Positions 36,801 through 46,101 are shown, numbered from the stretch's first letter. The stretch is DNA of 64,000 nt from JAZDLX01 sp964538455 (GCA_964538455.1 CAZIDZ010000001.1:62001-126000); one strand, 5' to 3'. Notes: generated by a model not told the origin, from the sequence alone. Numbers and translations: made by a program.

Positions 36801-37093
36801 GTGCCGATTCGAGCCCACGGCATCCGGTCCCGTTGCGCCCTCCAGTGTTCCTCTCTCGCGCTGTCCGTTCTCTGCCGTTGAAGCAGCGCGGCGTGGATCT
36901 TCGCCTGCAGGTTCGCGGCGGCCTTTCGACTGAAAGTCATCGCCACAAGGTCGCGGGGATGGAAATCCGAGTTCTCCAGGAGTGCGACGTACTTCTCGGT
37001 CAACACCGTTGTTTTGCCAGACCCGGCTCCCGCCAGCACCAGTTTTCCCTTTCCGGCCAGCGCCGCTTTCTGGCTTTTCGTCAGGTTACGCAT
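33824..37093 (-). CDS. addA: AddA-type UvrD helicase-nuclease
   Basis: A 1089-residue superfamily 1A helicase with a C-terminal RecB-family nuclease. Walker A is GAGSGKT (21-27); the helicase DExx box is LLVDEFQDTS (near 280); later motifs include DDKQSIYGFRSAD, LNDNFRTVPEV and MTIHAAKGLEFPYV. The C-terminus has the nuclease motif VLRGKADLAW...HVLDYKTN (Asp and Lys ligands). With AddB it would resect double-strand breaks for RecA. The ATG at 37093 overlaps the AddB stop by 8 bases. No recB/C/D-like gene is nearby. Length is near the usual 1100-1200. Confidence 0.9.
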   Translation of the reverse strand: MRNLTKSQKAALAGKGKLVLAGAGSGKTTVLTEKYVALLENSDFHPRDLVAMTFSRKAAANLQAKIHAALLQRQRTDSAREEHWRAQRDRMPWARIGTIHSICAGMLRAFPLEAEVDPDFTMSERADDRDDALQQRLRRLAWKRDPDYAAMLELFSKRTSVARLARLIMDRPDIVAAIRNAERDREGAARFLDEAYARGYAGLRLDAGTPSSEAHARFIDSVVRLLHVVDPLLRAEGQAAKQLTFDDIEFHALRLLEKGSAAAKRIRDSIRFLLVDEFQDTSTRQWRLIRSLVRNEDGDLDLDRLFVVGDDKQSIYGFRSADVTVVESARRVFERSGRPEEEWFVRLNDNFRTVPEVLRPLNEIFDRLLPKNRADALPFEALSGALESKRRTPDGVSPTIELKLGIGREPEEVFAWLAKRLRSELGTLMIADPEDEEGERIRALRPEDVGILLRTRTRQPLLEKALRDAGIPFRVSGGRGFMQQQEVLDLVHLLTALSDPRDQLALVGMLRSPIFNLSDAAVAAIMLTDNDPYRGWRSLAREGEPSAELRSALDEDDRAAIGRSWDLWMQWRALVEHRGPTETLLEALEAGGAWAAYAEGGRGEQRIANIYRFLDFVRVFAEEGNFTLRRLVERIQREMESPGEESEKEAELIAEGGVAVMTIHAAKGLEFPYVILPDLATASRSQGVAELNRGHLLLGEGSYSPLADPGLAELGVQVAGEGVETLHAAMKRDFAPAEEAAERLRLMYVAATRARDHLLMISHVKRGRNKTRGEFFDVSPDSHLGEWMSALGLAISPEGAIEGTRERLLFEVSSLDAEAAAEMESAKAAPEKTPPPQVSLLALPEPDRWRLPFTAFTSWLAKPTDEETLRLIWYTGDARELEAIGEEEAAAVGRDEALLIGDLVHRLYQLHGPGCSWTEVREEVDSELETWSLPRDAETVVRERLRKLIEGGEKLRRIGGENVRRELPIALRVGPVVLRGKADLAWREGKVAHVLDYKTNRLDGKARATTVAEEHGYDHQVRLYGLALLKAWGVREAVCEVAFLDSGETAEYHVTLEDERGYRERADALVARWREVSRKGRRRLEEAEG

Positions 37094-40000
37094 CGCCCGC
37101 CTCCCCTTCCTCGCTGACAAACTGCTGGAATGAGAGACGGTAAGCGCCTTCGATGTACTCGCGCTCGAGGCGTTTCGGCCGCTGCCTAAAAATCGAGTGA
37201 TCTCGCCGACAGATGTATTTGAAGGGGCAATAATTGTGCTCGAGATCTGGATTGCAGAGTTGCACGTCCGGACTCAGCGGATGATGAAACCGTCCGGCAC
37301 TGATTGCCTGTTGGATGCCAACGACACGGTCTTTGAGCTCCTCAGACGCTTTGTCGTGATCCTGCTTCTTCCATCCGGTCGAGAGAGAAGCTTTCACCGG
37401 TTTCAACTGGAAGTATCGCGCGATGTCAATAGCGTGGGTGTCCGCATTGCGTGACAGCCATTCCTCCAGCGCCCATGTGTACAGAGGAAGCTGGAAGGAA
37501 AGCCCCTGGTTAATGACACGGGCCGTGGGCTGGGTGTGGGTCGAGAGCTTGTAATCGAAAATCCGCCAACCCTTCTCAGGATGAAGGTCGACGCGATCGA
37601 TCCGTCCGACAAGCGATACTTGTACTCCACCCTTCTCTATACAGATGGGGCTTTCCATCAAATACGTCTGCCCTGCTTCGACCGATAGGCCAAAGGCCGC
37701 TTCCACAAACCGCACGCTGTCGCCCGTAAGCTCCTTAACGTTCTTGTCGAGCATCGCCCGCAAATGCCCTGCCGGATCGCCGGGATCGGTCAGACCCGAG
37801 AGCAGCGAGTGGGTGATAGCGTCGCCATAAAGGTTGTCGAGAACTGTCCGGGCAAGAGTATTTGTGGCAACGTTCTGCAACACCTCGGCAACCTCATCTA
37901 CGTTCTCCGACAGGTCCGGGTCGCCTCCGCGGCGCGCCCGGAGCTGCTCGACGGTTCGCGCAAGGATGTCATGAACGGCTCCGCCGATCTGGCGCCGATC
38001 GATGTCATCCTCAACCTCTTCCAGCGGCGTCACCTCGAGGGCATGGCCCAGGAAAAAATGCATCGGACATTTTGCATAGCTGTCAAGCCGTGTCGCCGAG
38101 AGCGGTCGCGAGAGTACACGATCAGATACATGCTGCGCGATCGGCGTTCCCACGAGGAAGCCCTCGTGCTTCGTCAGCGTCTCCGGCTCCTGCCTCGCTC
38201 GCTCAACTTTGATTGCAACGCTCGATGACGCAGGGTCTACACCCTCGTTCGCTCTGCCGACCTCCTCCAGAAGTTGCGTCGCTTCGACTTCGTTTCCCTG
38301 TCCGTAGAGCGTACCCGCTCGCGGCAAAGCTTCGAGAACGCTGCGCAGCACATGTACATCTTCTTCGCCGTTCCGCTCCCGCACTCCCGCTGCGCGGATC
38401 TCTGCCAGCAGCGGCGACGGAGCGTTCCGCCCCTCACCTCTGCGCGGCGTTGGGGAAGAAAATGTTACGCTTTTCGAGGCGAGCAACGCCTCGAAGGTCA
38501 ATGCCCTGCTCTCCGCAAGCCGGTCCACAAGCGACCAGTTCGCGCCAAAGGGGTTCGCAAGGTCTAGCTCCGGAGGCCGAGGCCAGGCATCTGCCGTCAT
38601 CCCCAGAAAGACGAGTTCCTCGGCTTTCAGCCCGCGGATTTCCAAGGGTCCCGCTACCGGAACTCCCCCACGCAAACGGTTCGAGGGGCGCAGCCGGGCG
38701 GCACGAAGCGCGAAGCGAAGCGTCTCCGTGAATCTCTCGACTGGCCAACTCTGGCGCCCGTGGAAGGCGAGCGATGTGGCCACGTGTTGCAGGGTCAATT
38801 TCAAGTGTCCGATCGCGCGTACATCTTCGCCCCCGAGCTGTGGGTCGCGATGAGCGGTGCGGTTTGCCGCATCGATGACGCCTAGCTCATGAAGCATAGC
38901 GTCAAGCCATTCCAGCGCTTCCGAGACAGAGCACGGGTCTTTTAATTCGCTTATGCGCCTATCCAGCTTTTTTAGTTCCTTAAACGCATTTCGTGACTCG
39001 CGGACCTCCCGTTTAAGCCTTCTTGTTCTCGAAAGAGAAGAAACCTCCTCGTCTTCTCCTTCCTCTTCCAACTCGCGGATGATGCCTTCCCTACGGCGGA
39101 TTTCCTCTTCCAGCGGCTCCTGCCAGACCTCCTCGAAGGAGCCGCCCCCGTCCCGAATGCGCGCGGAACGCGCCAGGCTGTCGAGCGCCAGAACATTGTC
39201 CTTGCGGGCGAGCGCCTTGCCCCAACGCACATAGGAGCTTAACAACAGATCGGTCGCCCGCTCCCGGGACAGGCCCTGTGCGCGAATCTCGAACAGCGAG
39301 AGCGCCACTTTCGCAACAGGATTAGTATCAAGACGTGGTCCGAGGCGGATGTCGGGCAGCAGGCCATATCGTGGGAACAGCTCGCGGACATAGGCTTCGT
39401 ACTCTTCCAGCCGTGTGCAGACAACGGCCAGCGATTCCGGTTTTGCGCCGTCGTCGTGGACGCGCCGCGCCAAAAGGCGCGCCGCCGTGCGCACCTCCGC
39501 CGCCCTGTCGGGGTGGTGTGCAAACCGCACCTCCGTTTTCAGGCCAAGGGGAACGTCCTCGTCTGTGCCGGCACGCACGAAGAGATCACGCGCCAGCTGT
39601 TCGTGCGCCTCCGAGACAGAAAAACGCCGCTCTGCGATTCCTGGCACAGATCGCCAGCGCTCTCGCTGCTGCTGCAAAAGCGACAGCGATGGACTCTCGC
39701 CCTCGATGCCGTCGAGCAACACGACGGCCCGCTCCGCACTGACGGTGAAAGCTTGAACGAGTTCCATCGTAGGCTCGAGTAGGGGACCGAGCCGATCCAC
39801 TACAATCAGCCGAGGAATCGAAAGCCTTTCCTGGGCGAGCAGCTCCCCTGCGATCCGGGAAAGATCCGATTCATCGATCAGGCCCGAATCCGCCAACCGG
39901 GATCTGTAGCTGTTTACGACCTGCAGCACCCAGGGATAGTGAACACGCAGGTTTTTCTCGAGCGCAACGTCTCCGGCCTGGAGGCGCAGATAGAACTCCG

Positions 40001-40355
40001 CGATGCGGCGAGCCCAGCCATCGGATCCTTTGACGCCCAGCTCGTTACTCCCCGCCAGGTCGTCCACCAGTTCACGGAGAACGATCTCGCGCACCTCCGT
40101 GGCAACCGTACGAATGGAAATTCCCGCCCCCTGGAGCAGGTGCAACGGGAGACGTCCGGCGACGGTTATTTCCACATCGGCGAGTGAGCCGTTCAAAGCA
40201 TCCAGGAGGGCCGTTTCGACAGTCTCCGCCCGCCGCTGTGTATCGGCGATCCACCATGCGCTCTGCCCCTCGCGCACAGCATGCTGGACGAGTGCTCTCG
40301 CCTCGGCTTCACGTCCCGATCCGGGCAGTCCTGTCCACAGTTCAATTCGTGCCAT
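37086..40355 (-). CDS. addB: AddB-type subunit (RecB-family nuclease, inactivated helicase)
   Basis: A 1089-residue partner of AddA. The N-terminus has a Walker A-like GLPGSGRE, where Lys is Arg, so ATPase function is probably lost. The C-terminal nuclease shows GRIDRVD and FDYKLS (catalytic D-x-K). Fe-S cluster Cys are KCPMHFF (first), then LCNPDLEHNYCPFKYIC; known AddB has C-x2-C-x5-C at the end, whereas here the spacing is C-x8-C-x5-C. The start is taken at the ATG at 40355 where homology starts; no good ribosome site is seen. The gene is divergent from the eIF2B-like gene. Confidence 0.85.
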   Translation of the reverse strand: MARIELWTGLPGSGREAEARALVQHAVREGQSAWWIADTQRRAETVETALLDALNGSLADVEITVAGRLPLHLLQGAGISIRTVATEVREIVLRELVDDLAGSNELGVKGSDGWARRIAEFYLRLQAGDVALEKNLRVHYPWVLQVVNSYRSRLADSGLIDESDLSRIAGELLAQERLSIPRLIVVDRLGPLLEPTMELVQAFTVSAERAVVLLDGIEGESPSLSLLQQQRERWRSVPGIAERRFSVSEAHEQLARDLFVRAGTDEDVPLGLKTEVRFAHHPDRAAEVRTAARLLARRVHDDGAKPESLAVVCTRLEEYEAYVRELFPRYGLLPDIRLGPRLDTNPVAKVALSLFEIRAQGLSRERATDLLLSSYVRWGKALARKDNVLALDSLARSARIRDGGGSFEEVWQEPLEEEIRRREGIIRELEEEGEDEEVSSLSRTRRLKREVRESRNAFKELKKLDRRISELKDPCSVSEALEWLDAMLHELGVIDAANRTAHRDPQLGGEDVRAIGHLKLTLQHVATSLAFHGRQSWPVERFTETLRFALRAARLRPSNRLRGGVPVAGPLEIRGLKAEELVFLGMTADAWPRPPELDLANPFGANWSLVDRLAESRALTFEALLASKSVTFSSPTPRRGEGRNAPSPLLAEIRAAGVRERNGEEDVHVLRSVLEALPRAGTLYGQGNEVEATQLLEEVGRANEGVDPASSSVAIKVERARQEPETLTKHEGFLVGTPIAQHVSDRVLSRPLSATRLDSYAKCPMHFFLGHALEVTPLEEVEDDIDRRQIGGAVHDILARTVEQLRARRGGDPDLSENVDEVAEVLQNVATNTLARTVLDNLYGDAITHSLLSGLTDPGDPAGHLRAMLDKNVKELTGDSVRFVEAAFGLSVEAGQTYLMESPICIEKGGVQVSLVGRIDRVDLHPEKGWRIFDYKLSTHTQPTARVINQGLSFQLPLYTWALEEWLSRNADTHAIDIARYFQLKPVKASLSTGWKKQDHDKASEELKDRVVGIQQAISAGRFHHPLSPDVQLCNPDLEHNYCPFKYICRRDHSIFRQRPKRLEREYIEGAYRLSFQQFVSEEGEAGDA

Positions 40356-40512
40356 CGCGGGAAAGGTACGACCGCCGTCGTGCCTGTCCGCAACGCACTT
40401 GATCAACGGGAAAAGGTATGCGCTCGCAGCACTGGTGGACCGGGCGGCCACGAACCCGTACCTTACCTGGAAACAGTCCGCACAACTGAATGAGCGCCAA
40501 AGGAAATCTGTC

Positions 40513-41430
40513 ATGCCCGTTTCCGATTCCACGCCTTGGCGTGCCCGTATCTCCGCCCTCGCAAGCGATCGCGAGGAGGGCGCGGGAACAATTGCGCTGC
40601 TCTCCGCCCGGGCTTTAGAAGAAGGAGCCGCAGGAGGCGCACCAGCCAAACCGTTGCTTGGCGCGCTCATCGAGCTTGTTCACGGCCAACGGGCAATGGC
40701 CCCCGTGCTGCGCCTTGCCGCCGACCTCTCCGCGTCGCTAAAGGATGGATCGACGGGAAGGTTCAGGCAGCGAGCCGCGGAGTGGGTGGCGGAACTTGAG
40801 GCGGCGGGCGAAGATTTTCGCCACCATTTGCTGACGGAGATCAAGGAAGCGGGGCGGTGGGGGTTTTATTCGAGCAGCTCCACGGTGTTCGAGGGTCTCG
40901 CCGCGCTCGCCGACGCGGGCATTACAGGGGACGCGTGGGCGGGCGAATCCCGCCCCGGTGGAGAAGGGGTGCGGACAGCCCGCCGGCTGAAGAGTCTTGG
41001 ATGGAAAACATCCCTGGTGCCGGACTCGCGCCTGCTCGACCTGGTGGCAGGAGGCCACATGGACCGCCTTGTGCTCGGTTGTGACGCCGCTGATGGGGAG
41101 CGATTCATCAACAAATCCGGCTCGGCCGCGCTCGCCACTCTCGCCCGTCATGCTGAAGTGCCCTGCGAGCTCTGGACAACCACCCACAAACTCGTCCCCC
41201 CTGCGACATTGGACCTGCTCCGCGCGGACGAAACTCAGGGAAGCGATCTTCATTCGGCAGGCGAAGACATTCGGATTGACCAACCGTTGTTCGGCGTCGG
41301 GAAAATGATTGACCTTGAGGTTCTGCGAACAGAGCGCGGACGGATGAGGCCTGAAGACGTTCGCGCATTCCTGGTCTCGCTGCCCGCTCTCGACACCAGC
41401 CTGCTCGAACTGAACAGCGACATCCACTGA
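40513..41430 (+). CDS. eIF2B alpha/beta/delta-like protein (isomerase family, Cys missing)
   Basis: A 305-residue protein of the family joining eukaryotic eIF2B regulatory subunits, methylthioribose-1-phosphate isomerase (MtnA) and ribose-1,5-bisphosphate isomerase. N-terminal helices (1-110) precede the Rossmann-like domain. The motif DRLVLGCDAADGERFINKSG (trimmed) matches the G-x-D...N-K-x-G region with the catalytic Asp. The site of the isomerase Cys (MtnA/R15P: T-H-C) reads FYSSSSTV, so the Cys is absent and the sequence is more eIF2B-like. A sugar-phosphate ligand or regulatory role is possible. ATG at 40513 with AAGGAAA upstream. It is 19 bases before a glycosyltransferase gene. Confidence 0.72.
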   Translation: MPVSDSTPWRARISALASDREEGAGTIALLSARALEEGAAGGAPAKPLLGALIELVHGQRAMAPVLRLAADLSASLKDGSTGRFRQRAAEWVAELEAAGEDFRHHLLTEIKEAGRWGFYSSSSTVFEGLAALADAGITGDAWAGESRPGGEGVRTARRLKSLGWKTSLVPDSRLLDLVAGGHMDRLVLGCDAADGERFINKSGSAALATLARHAEVPCELWTTTHKLVPPATLDLLRADETQGSDLHSAGEDIRIDQPLFGVGKMIDLEVLRTERGRMRPEDVRAFLVSLPALDTSLLELNSDIH

Positions 41431-41449
41431 AATCAAAACGAGGACACCC

Positions 41450-42547
41450 GTGAAACTGCTGATTGTCGCCCCCTATCACGTTTCGGGTACGCTCGATCTC
41501 TGGCAGCGCGAAATGCGGCGCCGCGGCCACGAGTGCCGTTATCTCACCTTGTTTCGTAATCCTTGGGGATTCAAAGAAGACATTGCGCTGGATCTTCCCC
41601 TGATGCCACGGGCTGGAAGCGTCCTTATTTCCCTCCGCCGTCTGCTGCATCGGGCGACACGCGGCCCCCTCGCGGACGATACCCCGATTCTCGAGCGGCC
41701 TCCTTTCTGGAAAAGTCCGAGTCCGCTGGCGTCCAGCTTTTTTACGTTTCGCGATCTGGTGATCGCTCCACGTGTGCTGGACGCCATACAAAAGCACAAG
41801 CTCGATGAATTCGATGTTGTCTGGCTCGATCAGGGAAGCGGTTTCTTCCGCGACGCGCGCATCGTGCGCCGATGGGCGGAAATGGGCAAACACTTGATGG
41901 CGTTCTATCACGGAAGCGACGTGCGCAACCGTGGCATCTACCCCCAGGTGGACTCCTGCCTCGGGCTGCGCTTGACGAGCGAGGTTGACCTGCTCGAGCT
42001 GGACCCGAGGCTTCGCTACCTGTTCCTGCCTTTCGACACCGCCGCGGTGACGCCTGAACAGAAGACTCCTGTCGGCGACGGTGTTCTGCGCATCGCCCAC
42101 TCGGCGCGAGTGCGCGCGTTCAAGGGGACGGATGTAATTATCGATGCTATCGAACGGTTGAAGAGGCGGCTCCCGGTGGAGCTTGTCCTGATCGAGGGCA
42201 TGTCCCACGATCAGTCAATGGAGGCAAAGCGCCGCTGCGACATCGCGGTGGACCAGATCACAGACATCGGCGGATGGGGATACGGAATGTCCAGCGTCGA
42301 ATACCTCGCGCTCGGACTCCCTGTCTGCACCAGCATGAAACCGGAGATGCAGGCTTTTCTGCCCGATCATCCATTTGTCGCAGTTACAACTGAAACCCTG
42401 GAAACAAAACTGGAGCACCTGATTACGGACGAAAACCACCGCCGCGACGTGGGGGTGCATGGCCGTGAATGGGTTGTCCGCAACCATGACATTACACGGG
42501 TTGCGGATCAATTGTTCCGCTATTTTGAAGAAACAGGGTGGGTCTGA
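41450..42547 (+). CDS. Glycosyltransferase family 4-like protein
   Basis: A 365-residue GT-B fold enzyme. The N-terminus KLLIVAPYHVSGTLDLWQREMRRRGHEC fits a GT4 acceptor domain (start trimmed); the C-terminal half has RIAHSARVRAFKGTDVIIDAIERL and EYLALGLPVCTSMKPEM, the nucleotide-sugar-binding E-x7-E like region of GT4. The substrate is not known. It follows the eIF2B-like gene and converges with hflX; no clear terminator is seen between. Confidence 0.82.
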   Translation: MKLLIVAPYHVSGTLDLWQREMRRRGHECRYLTLFRNPWGFKEDIALDLPLMPRAGSVLISLRRLLHRATRGPLADDTPILERPPFWKSPSPLASSFFTFRDLVIAPRVLDAIQKHKLDEFDVVWLDQGSGFFRDARIVRRWAEMGKHLMAFYHGSDVRNRGIYPQVDSCLGLRLTSEVDLLELDPRLRYLFLPFDTAAVTPEQKTPVGDGVLRIAHSARVRAFKGTDVIIDAIERLKRRLPVELVLIEGMSHDQSMEAKRRCDIAVDQITDIGGWGYGMSSVEYLALGLPVCTSMKPEMQAFLPDHPFVAVTTETLETKLEHLITDENHRRDVGVHGREWVVRNHDITRVADQLFRYFEETGWV

Positions 42548-42559
42548 TTTTTCACGTAA

Positions 42560-43912
42560 TCATTCATGTTTTCCCGCTTTCTTACGCTTTCTCAAGGGTT
42601 CCTCGCCAGGGCTCCTGCCGGTGTGAACTGTCGGATTCCCGAGTCGCTTCAGCGCCTTCGCCAGAGCTTCACGGGGTCCGGAAAGCACGAGTTTGACGCG
42701 GCCCTCGTCCCACTCGCGGTCGCGGACGACCAGTTTCCCCTGAAAATCCTCAAGCAGTTTCAATTTCTCCGGTTCCACAGCCAGGTGCGCCTCGGCGGAA
42801 CCCACGTAGAGCAGGCTCTCCAACCGCTCGCTGAGCTCCCAGAGGCGCAGCCCCTTCTCCGCCGAGATGAAAAGGGCCCCGGGGTATTTACCGCGCATCT
42901 TCTCCACCAGTCCCGTCGTTGGCGCAGCGTCGATCTTGTTGAAGACAAGCTGCCGGGGCTTCTCCTTCAGACCTAGTTCACGAATCACTTCTTCGGTCTG
43001 CACAATCTGCTCTTCCACGTGCGGGTGGGAGAGGTCCGCGACGTGTACCAGCACCTGCGCGTGGTGTGCTTCCTCGAGCGTCGAGCGAAACGATGCGACC
43101 AGGTGGTGCGGCAGCTTGCGGATGAAACCGACAGTGTCGATAACCAGGATCGGCCGCCCGGGCGTCGATTCAATCCGCCGCACCTTGGAGTCCAAGGTGG
43201 CGAACAGCCGGTCTTCCACGTACGCGTCGTTTGAGTTCGACAGCGCATTCAGCAGCGTGGACTTGCCGACATTCGTATAGCCGACGAGCGCCGCCGTCGG
43301 GAGTTCGCTGCGGCCGCTGCGCTGGGTCTGGCGCTGGCGGGCAATTTTGGCAAGTTCCTTCTTCAGCGAGTTGATTCGGCGTTGGACGGCTCGCCGGTCC
43401 ACCTCCAGCTGGGTTTCGCCCGGGCCGCGGAACCCGATGCCGCCCTGCTGGCCGCGGAGATGAGACCACATCCGTGTCAAGCGCGGGTAATAGTATTCCA
43501 TCTGCGCCATTTCAACCTGAACTTTCGCCTCCCGTGTCCTCGCCCGGCGCGCGAAAATGTCCAGAATCAGGGCGCTGCGATCGAGGACTTTCACCCTCAA
43601 TTTGTTTTCGAGGTTGCGCACTTGCACGGGTGTCAAATCATCATCGAAAACGACTAGATTGGCGTTTTGCCGCCTGCAATATCCCGCAATCTCGCTGACC
43701 TTGCCCGCTCCGACGTAGGTCGCCGGATCAAGCTTCATTTTCCGCTGAAAAACCCGCTCGACGATATCCGCTCCAGCCGTATCCGCGAGTGCTGCAAGCT
43801 CCTCAAGATGGTCCTCCGCCACCCACATTGCGGTTCCGGGAAGAACAACGGCTGCAAGCACCGCACGTTCCCGCTGCTGCTCGTCAGGACGGGGAATGTC
43901 AAGCATGTCCAC
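42560..43912 (-). CDS. hflX: GTPase HflX
   Basis: A 450-residue translational GTPase that rescues stalled or heat-damaged 70S ribosomes. The N-domain (about 1-190) has the FDDDLTPVQVRNLEN motif, a coiled-coil linker at 160-195 (GPGETQLEVDRRAVQRRI), and the G domain has G1 GYTNVGKST, G3 DTVGFIRKLPHHLV (trimmed), and NKID for G4. A basic KKRKKAGK tail ends the protein. The start overlaps the BatA-like gene stop by 14 bases. Confidence 0.94.
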   Translation of the reverse strand: MDMLDIPRPDEQQRERAVLAAVVLPGTAMWVAEDHLEELAALADTAGADIVERVFQRKMKLDPATYVGAGKVSEIAGYCRRQNANLVVFDDDLTPVQVRNLENKLRVKVLDRSALILDIFARRARTREAKVQVEMAQMEYYYPRLTRMWSHLRGQQGGIGFRGPGETQLEVDRRAVQRRINSLKKELAKIARQRQTQRSGRSELPTAALVGYTNVGKSTLLNALSNSNDAYVEDRLFATLDSKVRRIESTPGRPILVIDTVGFIRKLPHHLVASFRSTLEEAHHAQVLVHVADLSHPHVEEQIVQTEEVIRELGLKEKPRQLVFNKIDAAPTTGLVEKMRGKYPGALFISAEKGLRLWELSERLESLLYVGSAEAHLAVEPEKLKLLEDFQGKLVVRDREWDEGRVKLVLSGPREALAKALKRLGNPTVHTGRSPGEEPLRKRKKAGKHE

Positions 43913-45938
43913 CCCCCTTTTCCGGCCCGCCGGGACGTTCTCGCGCCAATAGAGATTCCGCCACGAGCATCACCAACGCAAACACAAGCAGGGATACGCT
44001 GACCTCGCGCCCCACTCGTAACTGCCGGAGCGTGTCCGCGAGCCGTACTCCACCCGACACCCGAATTGCGTGCCCGGGTAACGACGACTCCGGGATTCTG
44101 TCCAGCCGGCTCTCCGCCGGGTCAAGCACGACCGAAGCTTCGCCCGTCATCTTCCCGTCCACCCAGAGTTTATAAATGCCGGGCCATCGGGTTGCGCTCG
44201 TTTCCCAAGCAATGCCCGGCTCCACCGAGGATACCGCGGGAAACCGGTTGCCCAAGGGATCTTCGACTTCCGCATCGCTTCCCGCGGCCTCAGGACGTTC
44301 CCGCCAGCGAAGTACCTGGCCGCAAAGCACCTGCTCCGCCGGGAGCTGTGCCTTACCGGCAAGATAGGTGGCCGCCACCTGAACCATCGGGGCAAACGCA
44401 CCGGTGGTCGGCCAATCGGTCCATCTCCCCGACAAAGCGCAGGGAGTCCACCAGATATGGCCTTTGCCCACGCTCCTTTCGAGTAAAAACGGTCCTCCGC
44501 CAACGAGCCCGATCAGCATGTGGGTGCCTTTCCCGGGCGTCACGTCCAGTCGTTTGCCCACTCGGGGTGTCTCGAAACGGCCTTTCCCCGCGAGCAGCCC
44601 CGCCAAAGCCGGATGACTCCGGTCGAATTCACCCCAGGGAACCGAACCGGGTCGCAAAACATCAATGATCGGGCCAAATCCCGCGTCCCGAAGGAGTGTG
44701 CGCGAGAGTGCCGCGGGATCGATTTTATCCCCGGCAAACAGCCAGAGACCACCCCCATTCGCCACGAACTCAACAATCTCATGGGCCTGGGCTTCACTCA
44801 TCGCTTCGGGGGCAGCCAGCATCAAAACATCCGCCTTAGCGAGGTCCTCAGCTCTGGGTGGTCCGGGCCTGACGATCACTTTCGCCGCATTGAATCCCGA
44901 TCCGGGAGCCAGCGCGAGTTGAAGGGTTCGCAGCGCCGTTATGTCGCTCCCGGCTAGCAGCACCCGAGGTGGCGGCGGTACGACGAGCACAGATGTTCTT
45001 CGGTTGTCCAGCGCGAGGGCATCCTCATCCTCGATCTCAACGGACAGGGCATGAGTTCCGGCTTCCGGCATCCGCACTGGGATCACTCGGTCACTCACCT
45101 TCGACCCTTTCAGACCGACCTGCCCTTCGGCAACCTTGCGCCCGGCGAGGGTGATCACCATCAGTGTTGTCTCCGCCTCGGCGCCGGAGAGTTGAAACGA
45201 AACATCCAAGCCGTTTTCCGTCCCGGGTCGGGCGAGCGCTCCAGTCGCTCGAATGTTCTGAACGCTGACATTCTCAGGAGTCTTTTCGGGTCCCACTGGG
45301 ATTCGACGGAGCACGACACCGGATGGTATCAGTGGCAAGGAGTCGGGAGCAGACCCGGTAAAGTCAGACACCCAGAGAATCTCCTTCAACGCCGCGTCGC
45401 CGTTTTTCAGGCGATTCAGCGCCCGCACCAGTCCTGCGGCAGGATCCTGCGACCTTCCGTCCGTAGCTAGCGCATCGATCCACCCCGGACTTTCATCCCC
45501 CGCGGCGGATTGAGGAATGTCTCTCGCCCCTTCCCGGTCCGCGACGATAACACCGACGGACCCTCCAGCTTTCCAGATCTCGCCGAGGGCGTCTCGCGCA
45601 TGCTCCAGTGAGCTGATTGAATGACCATCCCGTGCCGCCATTGATGCCGAGAGGTCGAGAAGAACCGCCGTTTCGCTGTCCGCTGATCCCGCCGCGAGTC
45701 CACGAACAGCGGGGCGCAGGAACGCTAGCGCAAGGAAAAGGACCGCCAGCGTGCGCAGCAGGAGCAGCAGCCACTGGCGAAGACGAAGCTTTTTCGTCCG
45801 GCTGATCTGGATTTTTTCAAGGAAGGTGAGTGTGGAAAAAGGCACAGGGCGCAACCGCCGCCGCGCCAACAGGTGCAGCAGCAGCGGCACTCCCACCAGC
45901 GCCAGTCCAAACAGCAGTCCTGTGTTCAGAAACGTCAT
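43899..45938 (-). CDS. BatA/VWA-domain membrane protein
   Basis: A 679-residue protein. The N-terminal 70 residues hold two helices with the BatA pattern (LLFGLALVGVPLLLHLLARRR and LLLLLRTLAVLFLALAFLRP), split by PFSTLTFLEKIQ. A von Willebrand A-like domain follows with the MIDAS DLSASMA at about 88-94. From about 330 on there is a domain like the glutamine-amidotransferase fold seen in BatA relatives, and a single C-terminal helix (about 655-670). Families of this kind act in the periplasm in Bat operons of aerotolerance, but batB-E and moxR are not here. It shares an operon with hflX. Confidence 0.85.
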   Translation of the reverse strand: MTFLNTGLLFGLALVGVPLLLHLLARRRLRPVPFSTLTFLEKIQISRTKKLRLRQWLLLLLRTLAVLFLALAFLRPAVRGLAAGSADSETAVLLDLSASMAARDGHSISSLEHARDALGEIWKAGGSVGVIVADREGARDIPQSAAGDESPGWIDALATDGRSQDPAAGLVRALNRLKNGDAALKEILWVSDFTGSAPDSLPLIPSGVVLRRIPVGPEKTPENVSVQNIRATGALARPGTENGLDVSFQLSGAEAETTLMVITLAGRKVAEGQVGLKGSKVSDRVIPVRMPEAGTHALSVEIEDEDALALDNRRTSVLVVPPPPRVLLAGSDITALRTLQLALAPGSGFNAAKVIVRPGPPRAEDLAKADVLMLAAPEAMSEAQAHEIVEFVANGGGLWLFAGDKIDPAALSRTLLRDAGFGPIIDVLRPGSVPWGEFDRSHPALAGLLAGKGRFETPRVGKRLDVTPGKGTHMLIGLVGGGPFLLERSVGKGHIWWTPCALSGRWTDWPTTGAFAPMVQVAATYLAGKAQLPAEQVLCGQVLRWRERPEAAGSDAEVEDPLGNRFPAVSSVEPGIAWETSATRWPGIYKLWVDGKMTGEASVVLDPAESRLDRIPESSLPGHAIRVSGGVRLADTLRQLRVGREVSVSLLVFALVMLVAESLLARERPGGPEKGGGHA

Positions 45939-46101
45939 GCTCTACACTTCTTTCCGTCGCTCTCTGTGCCCTCTGTTGCAAGGTACTCGCGCGACGGCGA
46001 AGCGTACAACGAGACGCCCCTTGATCGCGAGACCCCCGTAAAGAATCACCCCGGAACATTATTGTCCGAGGCGATGTACAACGCCAGGTTTTCGCGGTCC
46101 A

